Below, one piece after another: positions 4,383-6,487 of a stretch of DNA of 6,487 bases. Made by a program: the position numbers and the translations under genes. The notes beneath the pieces are model-generated. The model worked only from the letters and a program-made list of their open reading frames with translations, was not told where the DNA came from and searched no databases. Where the stretch lies: positions 1 to 6,487 of the forward strand of contig JACPKT010000131.1 in assembly GCA_016186855.1 (NCBI GenBank). The letters run 5' to 3'. The DNA is from Candidatus Iainarchaeum sp. (GTDB lineage: Archaea; Iainarchaeota; Iainarchaeia; Iainarchaeales; GW2011-AR10). Position 1 is the stretch's first letter; each line of letters begins with the position of its first letter.

Positions 4383-4886
4383 ATGATTACCAAAAGGTTA
4401 TTATATTTTAAGGTGTTTATAATAATGAATTCTATGAAGTTTGCCCATTTTTTAAAAAATCTTTTTAAATTTTTAAAGCTTGAAAAAACAATTGCACAAC
4501 CAGAAACTGTTTATTCTGACACCAAAGTCGTTGAGCAAGTGCACAGTTTGTGGGATTATATCAGGTTTACTTCCCATAGCCAAGCATACCATATTTGCAA
4601 TGTTCTGGGTTTTGAGGAATGGGTTTCAATGGACGAGATTTTAAGACGGGTAAAGGAACTGTTTGGGGCAGAATATAAAAACGAGCGAAGCCTCTATCCA
4701 TACATCAAAACACTAGTTGACTGCGGCTTGCTTGAAACAACTGGATTTGGTGGAAAAAAACACTGGCGCAAGCGTGATTTGATTGTCAGGCTTGAAAAAA
4801 CCGTGCCAAATAAACAAAGTGAGCCGTCGCCGCCACAGACAGCAAAGAGTATTTCAGATTCACCAAACGTTCAGCGCTTTAAGTGA
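4383..4886 (+). CDS. Winged-helix DNA-binding domain protein, probable regulator
   Basis: This is a 167-residue protein of unassigned family. Its middle looks like a winged helix: helices at about 66-78 (SQAYHICNVLGFE), 82-95 (SMDEILRRVKELFG) and 101-117 (ERSLYPYIKTLVDCGLL), then a basic wing around GFGGKKHWRKRDLIVRL (121-137). The N-terminus (1-35) is rich in Lys, Phe and Leu and could be amphipathic; the C-terminal 30 residues are polar, Pro/Ser-rich and probably disordered. The start is uncertain. ATG 4383 gives the longest form, but ATG 4425 (codon 15) has a ribosome-binding site, AGGTG at 4411-4415, 9 nt upstream; ATG 4434 is another option. The 3' end overlaps the opposing gene by 27 bp. 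DNA binding is inferred from fold-like pattern only; no ligand domain is visible. Confidence 0.7.
   Translation: MITKRLLYFKVFIIMNSMKFAHFLKNLFKFLKLEKTIAQPETVYSDTKVVEQVHSLWDYIRFTSHSQAYHICNVLGFEEWVSMDEILRRVKELFGAEYKNERSLYPYIKTLVDCGLLETTGFGGKKHWRKRDLIVRLEKTVPNKQSEPSPPQTAKSISDSPNVQRFK
4411..4427 (+). promoter_or_regulatory. Ribosome-binding site favouring an internal start at 4425
   Basis: AGGTG, matching the archaeal GGTGATC-type consensus, ends 9 nt before ATG 4425. No such site precedes ATG 4383. If used, the protein loses 14 residues and begins MNSMKFAHFL. Confidence 0.45.
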
Positions 4887-5462
4887 TTTGAAATTGTTAA
4901 AAAAATTCACCAATTTTTCAGATTTCAAATAGATTTCCTTAAACCAAGGAGTTGAAACAATCGCATCCCCTTCTGACAAAACAGCATCGATGTAGGCTTT
5001 TTCTATTTTATTGTTTTGTTTGCTTTTAAGAAGCACTTCTTCAAAATGTTTTAAAATCGGCTGTGGCTCCCTTTCCGAATTCAACAAATAAGTCCGCTCA
5101 AGCAATTCTTCTAATGCTTTTATGACCTCAAAATCTTTTAAGTCTTTTTCATCCATGTAATAAACTGCTTTCCAGTCACCTTTGTATTCCCAAACGTGCG
5201 TCGGATTTTTACCTGTTTTAAAGAACGAAGTAAGAGAGTTGAAAACCGTGCTTGGGATAATAACACAGTTTTTGCCGGGCCTAATGTAAGGTACTGACGA
5301 CAAAACACCTTTTCGATGGTATTTGTAGGTTTTTCCGTTGGATTTTGATACGTTTTGCGTATAACCATAAATTGCCCGAAACAATTTTTGATAATTATAG
5401 GACGAGTGCTTTGTTTTTGGCGGGATTATGAATTTGTACTGAATAAAAAACCCTTTAGGCAC
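4860..5462 (-). CDS. Conserved archaeal protein of unknown function
   Basis: The 200-residue product is soluble, with no signal peptide or membrane segment. I recognise the N-terminal half as resembling uncharacterised proteins of DPANN-type archaea, from memory and unchecked. Its features are an aromatic, basic start (FFIQYKFIIPPKTKHSSYNY, 5-24), a Tyr-rich stretch (YGYTQNVSKSNGKTYKYHRKGVL, 32-54), PYIRPGKNCVIIP (58-70), FFKTGKNPTH (80-89) and WEYKGDWKAVYYMDEKDL (91-108). The many conserved-looking basic and aromatic residues suggest nucleic-acid binding, but no catalytic motif is evident. The C-terminal half is helical and less distinctive. The start is GTG at 5462: an in-frame TGA lies one codon before an upstream GTG, and GGGGTG at 5468-5473 is a good ribosome-binding site 5 nt away. 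The 3' end overlaps the convergent winged-helix gene by 27 bp. The PRC-barrel gene lies 155 bp upstream on the same strand. Confidence 0.8.
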   Translation of the reverse strand: MPKGFFIQYKFIIPPKTKHSSYNYQKLFRAIYGYTQNVSKSNGKTYKYHRKGVLSSVPYIRPGKNCVIIPSTVFNSLTSFFKTGKNPTHVWEYKGDWKAVYYMDEKDLKDFEVIKALEELLERTYLLNSEREPQPILKHFEEVLLKSKQNNKIEKAYIDAVLSEGDAIVSTPWFKEIYLKSEKLVNFFNNFKSLKALNVW

Positions 5463-5617
5463 TCACACACCCCATTCTTCCACTAATAAACAAGTATTAA
5501 CAATAAAAACCAGTTTATGTATATGTAATTAGTGAACAATTTTTAAATCAAAACACTTAAAGAAAGTCGTAAAAAATAGGGATGAAAGTTTTACAATAAT
5601 TAAAAAAATTTGGCTAA
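5463..5617 (-). promoter_or_regulatory. Spacer with probable promoter and RBS for the 200-residue protein
   Basis: On the minus strand the spacer begins after the PRC-barrel stop with an AATTTTTTTAATT run (about 5594-5606), a plausible oligo-T terminator. Nearer the downstream gene it has AT-rich TATA-like sequence (CATATACATAAA, about 5514-5525). GGGGTG at 5468-5473 is the ribosome-binding site. No gene is visible. Confidence 0.4.
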
Positions 5618-5968
5618 TTAGTATTTGTATCTTAACTGGTCAGCAGCTACTTTTGAGCGCCTGTAATGGGTAGCGTAAGCTGAAGGGCGTGAGTGAGTGG
5701 TTTCGGCTTGCTCGTCTCTCTCTTCAACTTTAATAGCATTATCTATAACAATTATGTCCTTTGCTGATTTAACTTTTTTATAAGGGATGCTTTTTTCGCT
5801 CAAAATCCTTTTTGCGTCTTGTTTTGTGCGCGGTTTAAGCGGCTCTGTAGTGATTGTTTCAATTCTTCCTTTTTCCAGATTTATTATTAAGTCAAAGACT
5901 TTTCCCTTATATTCTCCGTCAACCGTGTAAATGTCAATCCCAAAAAGTTTTGATAATCTAACACCCAT
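5618..5968 (-). CDS. PRC-barrel domain protein
   Basis: This is a small 116-residue archaeal protein with an N-terminal PRC-barrel (about 3-78), a beta-barrel fold shared with RimM and photosynthetic reaction centre H subunits. The pattern is clear: RLSKLFGIDIYTVDGEYKGKVFDLIINLEKGRIETITTEPL (4-44), with the typical GxV.D..I/L..E.G core, then KSIPYKKVKSAKDIIVID (59-76). In archaea such stand-alone proteins are common and of unsettled function, possibly RNA- or ribosome-related. The C-terminal 36 residues are polar and basic (SRPSAYATHYRRSKVAADQLRYKY), unlike the barrel, and are probably disordered. The ATG at 5968 is supported by GTGAT at 5974-5978, 5 nt upstream. A strong BRE/TATA lies at 6005-6019, so it begins its own transcript. 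Confidence 0.88.
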   Translation of the reverse strand: MGVRLSKLFGIDIYTVDGEYKGKVFDLIINLEKGRIETITTEPLKPRTKQDAKRILSEKSIPYKKVKSAKDIIVIDNAIKVEERDEQAETTHSRPSAYATHYRRSKVAADQLRYKY

Positions 5969-6004
5969 TGTAAATCACAAACATAAACAGTATAATTGAA
6001 GAAA

Positions 6005-6019
6005 TATATAAACCTTTTT
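6005..6019 (-). promoter_or_regulatory. BRE and TATA box of the PRC-barrel gene
   Basis: The minus strand reads AAAAAGGTTTATATA, a purine-rich BRE followed by TTTATATA (6012-6005), the best archaeal promoter in the window. It predicts a start near 5982 and a leader of about 14 nt carrying GTGAT 5 nt before the ATG. Confidence 0.7.
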
Positions 6020-6052
6020 GTTTGCAAAAGCTGTTGAAAAACCATTTTATAC

Positions 6053-6064
6053 ATAAACCTTTTT
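6053..6064 (-). promoter_or_regulatory. Second copy of the BRE/TATA string, 45 bp upstream
   Basis: ATAAACCTTTTT on the plus strand occurs exactly at 6008-6019 and again at 6053-6064. On the minus strand the upstream copy reads AAAAAGGTTTATGTATAAAA, still a fair promoter. It may be a tandem second promoter for the PRC-barrel gene or a duplicated segment. Confidence 0.4.
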
Positions 6065-6167
6065 TGCGATTTTTTCATTTAAATTTTTTGAAAACCAAAA
6101 GCTTATTCATCTACATAATAGGTTTTTAATTTGTTTTTTTTATTAATTCCTTAGCGCCTTGCAAAGC

Positions 6168-6207
6168 CAGCTAATTATTAGAATTGTCAGCTAATTATCA
6201 GAAGTGT
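6168..6207. repeat. Tandem 20-bp repeat, two copies, just beyond the recombinase gene
   Basis: CAGCTAATTATTAGAATTGT (6168-6187) is followed directly by a second copy with two substitutions (6188-6207). Each unit contains CTAAT-T-ATTAG, a near-palindrome (perfect in copy 1, one mismatch in copy 2). It ends 12 bp from the recombinase stop codon at 6220, in the intergenic region before the PRC-barrel promoter. It may be a protein-binding site. Confidence 0.65.
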
Positions 6208-6219
6208 GGGGTGTCTGAC

Positions 6220-6487
6220 TCACATTTTGTCAAGTGGTGAAACAACTTTTTTGAGTTGTGCAGTGCTTGTGTGTGTGTAAATCTGTGTTGTGTTTAGCGA
6301 ACTATGCCCTAATAATTCTTGTATTTTTCTAATGCTTTCACCCTCGTCAAGCAAGTGTGTGGCAAAACAATGCCTTAGGGTGTGTGCGGTCACATGTTTT
6401 TGTATCCCGGCCTTCATTGCAGCTTTTTTTACTATTCTTTGGACTGTGTCGACAGAAATTTGTTTGCCGTTTTTTTTTGAAAAAACA
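6220..6487 (-). CDS. xerA: XerA-like tyrosine recombinase, C-terminal part, cut by the right edge
   Basis: The frame is open from the window edge to TGA at 6222-6220, giving 88 visible residues; the true start lies outside. It contains the catalytic end of a tyrosine recombinase: HTLRH (visible residues 35-39) with catalytic Arg38, LGHSS with His61, and IYTH with nucleophile Tyr70. The surrounding text, [37 protein letters not shown] followed by [10 protein letters not shown], closely resembles archaeal XerA, which resolves chromosome dimers at a dif site, rather than a phage or plasmid integrase. The N-terminal core-binding domain and the first catalytic Arg and Lys are not visible. No dif-like 28-bp site is seen in the window. 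A close integrase relative cannot be excluded without the rest of the gene. Confidence 0.92.
   Translation of the reverse strand, partial: VFSKKNGKQISVDTVQRIVKKAAMKAGIQKHVTAHTLRHCFATHLLDEGESIRKIQELLGHSSLNTTQIYTHTSTAQLKKVVSPLDKM

Noticed and set aside
5887..6078. 63-codon minus-strand frame over the PRC-barrel promoter and 5' end
   Set aside because: It overlaps the start of a well-supported gene and spans its BRE/TATA and ribosome-binding site.
6168..6220. dif site for XerA
   Set aside because: The repeats are direct, not two inverted arms around a short centre, and do not resemble the Pyrococcus dif sequence as I remember it.

Overview
The window is a stretch of AT-rich archaeal chromosome. 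The evidence is a TFE alpha-subunit gene, a Trm56-type SPOUT methylase, an archaeal-type seryl-tRNA synthetase, a PRC-barrel protein of the small archaeal kind, a XerA-like recombinase, an archaeal initiator tRNA interrupted by introns, and TATA-type promoters. The short intergenic spaces, lysine-rich proteins and an uncharacterised protein that reminds me of DPANN genomes suggest a DPANN-type archaeon. I cannot place it more precisely from this sequence.

Layout. Positions 1-2189 (minus strand) hold a probable gene start running off the left edge, a rhomboid-family intramembrane protease, and serS. The rhomboid GTG start overlaps the serS TGA stop, so these two are translationally coupled. 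A 56-bp AT-rich spacer then separates serS from a divergent plus-strand pair, trm56 and tfe (9 bp apart). Positions 3329-4382 carry no protein gene. The one clear gene there is an initiator tRNA-Met at 3659-3812. The rest is AT-rich sequence with several inverted and direct repeats. A plus-strand winged-helix protein (4383-4886) converges with and overlaps a conserved unknown gene (4860-5462, minus). Next come a PRC-barrel gene (5618-5968, minus) with a good BRE/TATA promoter, a 20-bp tandem repeat, and the C-terminal part of a XerA-like tyrosine recombinase running off the right edge (minus).

The most striking content is the initiator tRNA. Read continuously, its 5' acceptor strand is wrong (ATTAGGG). 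Upstream lies ATAGCG, followed by a 32-nt insert. The insert and flanks fold into a textbook bulge-helix-bulge (3-nt bulge, 4-bp helix, 3-nt bulge). Cutting at the canonical bulge positions joins AGCG to GGG and restores AGCGGGG, which pairs perfectly with CCCCGCT at the 3' end. So the gene has an intron inside the acceptor stem (between nucleotides 4 and 5) as well as a second intron at the usual 37/38 anticodon-loop site. A GC-rich hairpin in the leader abuts the first splicing motif and carries a second copy of GCGGGG, the same six bases as acceptor positions 2-7.

Functionally the window centres on information processing: serS charges tRNA-Ser, Trm56 methylates C56 of the T-loop (the initiator tRNA here has that C), TFE assists transcription initiation, and XerA resolves chromosome dimers. 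The rhomboid, winged-helix, PRC-barrel and unknown proteins have no clear link to these beyond adjacency.
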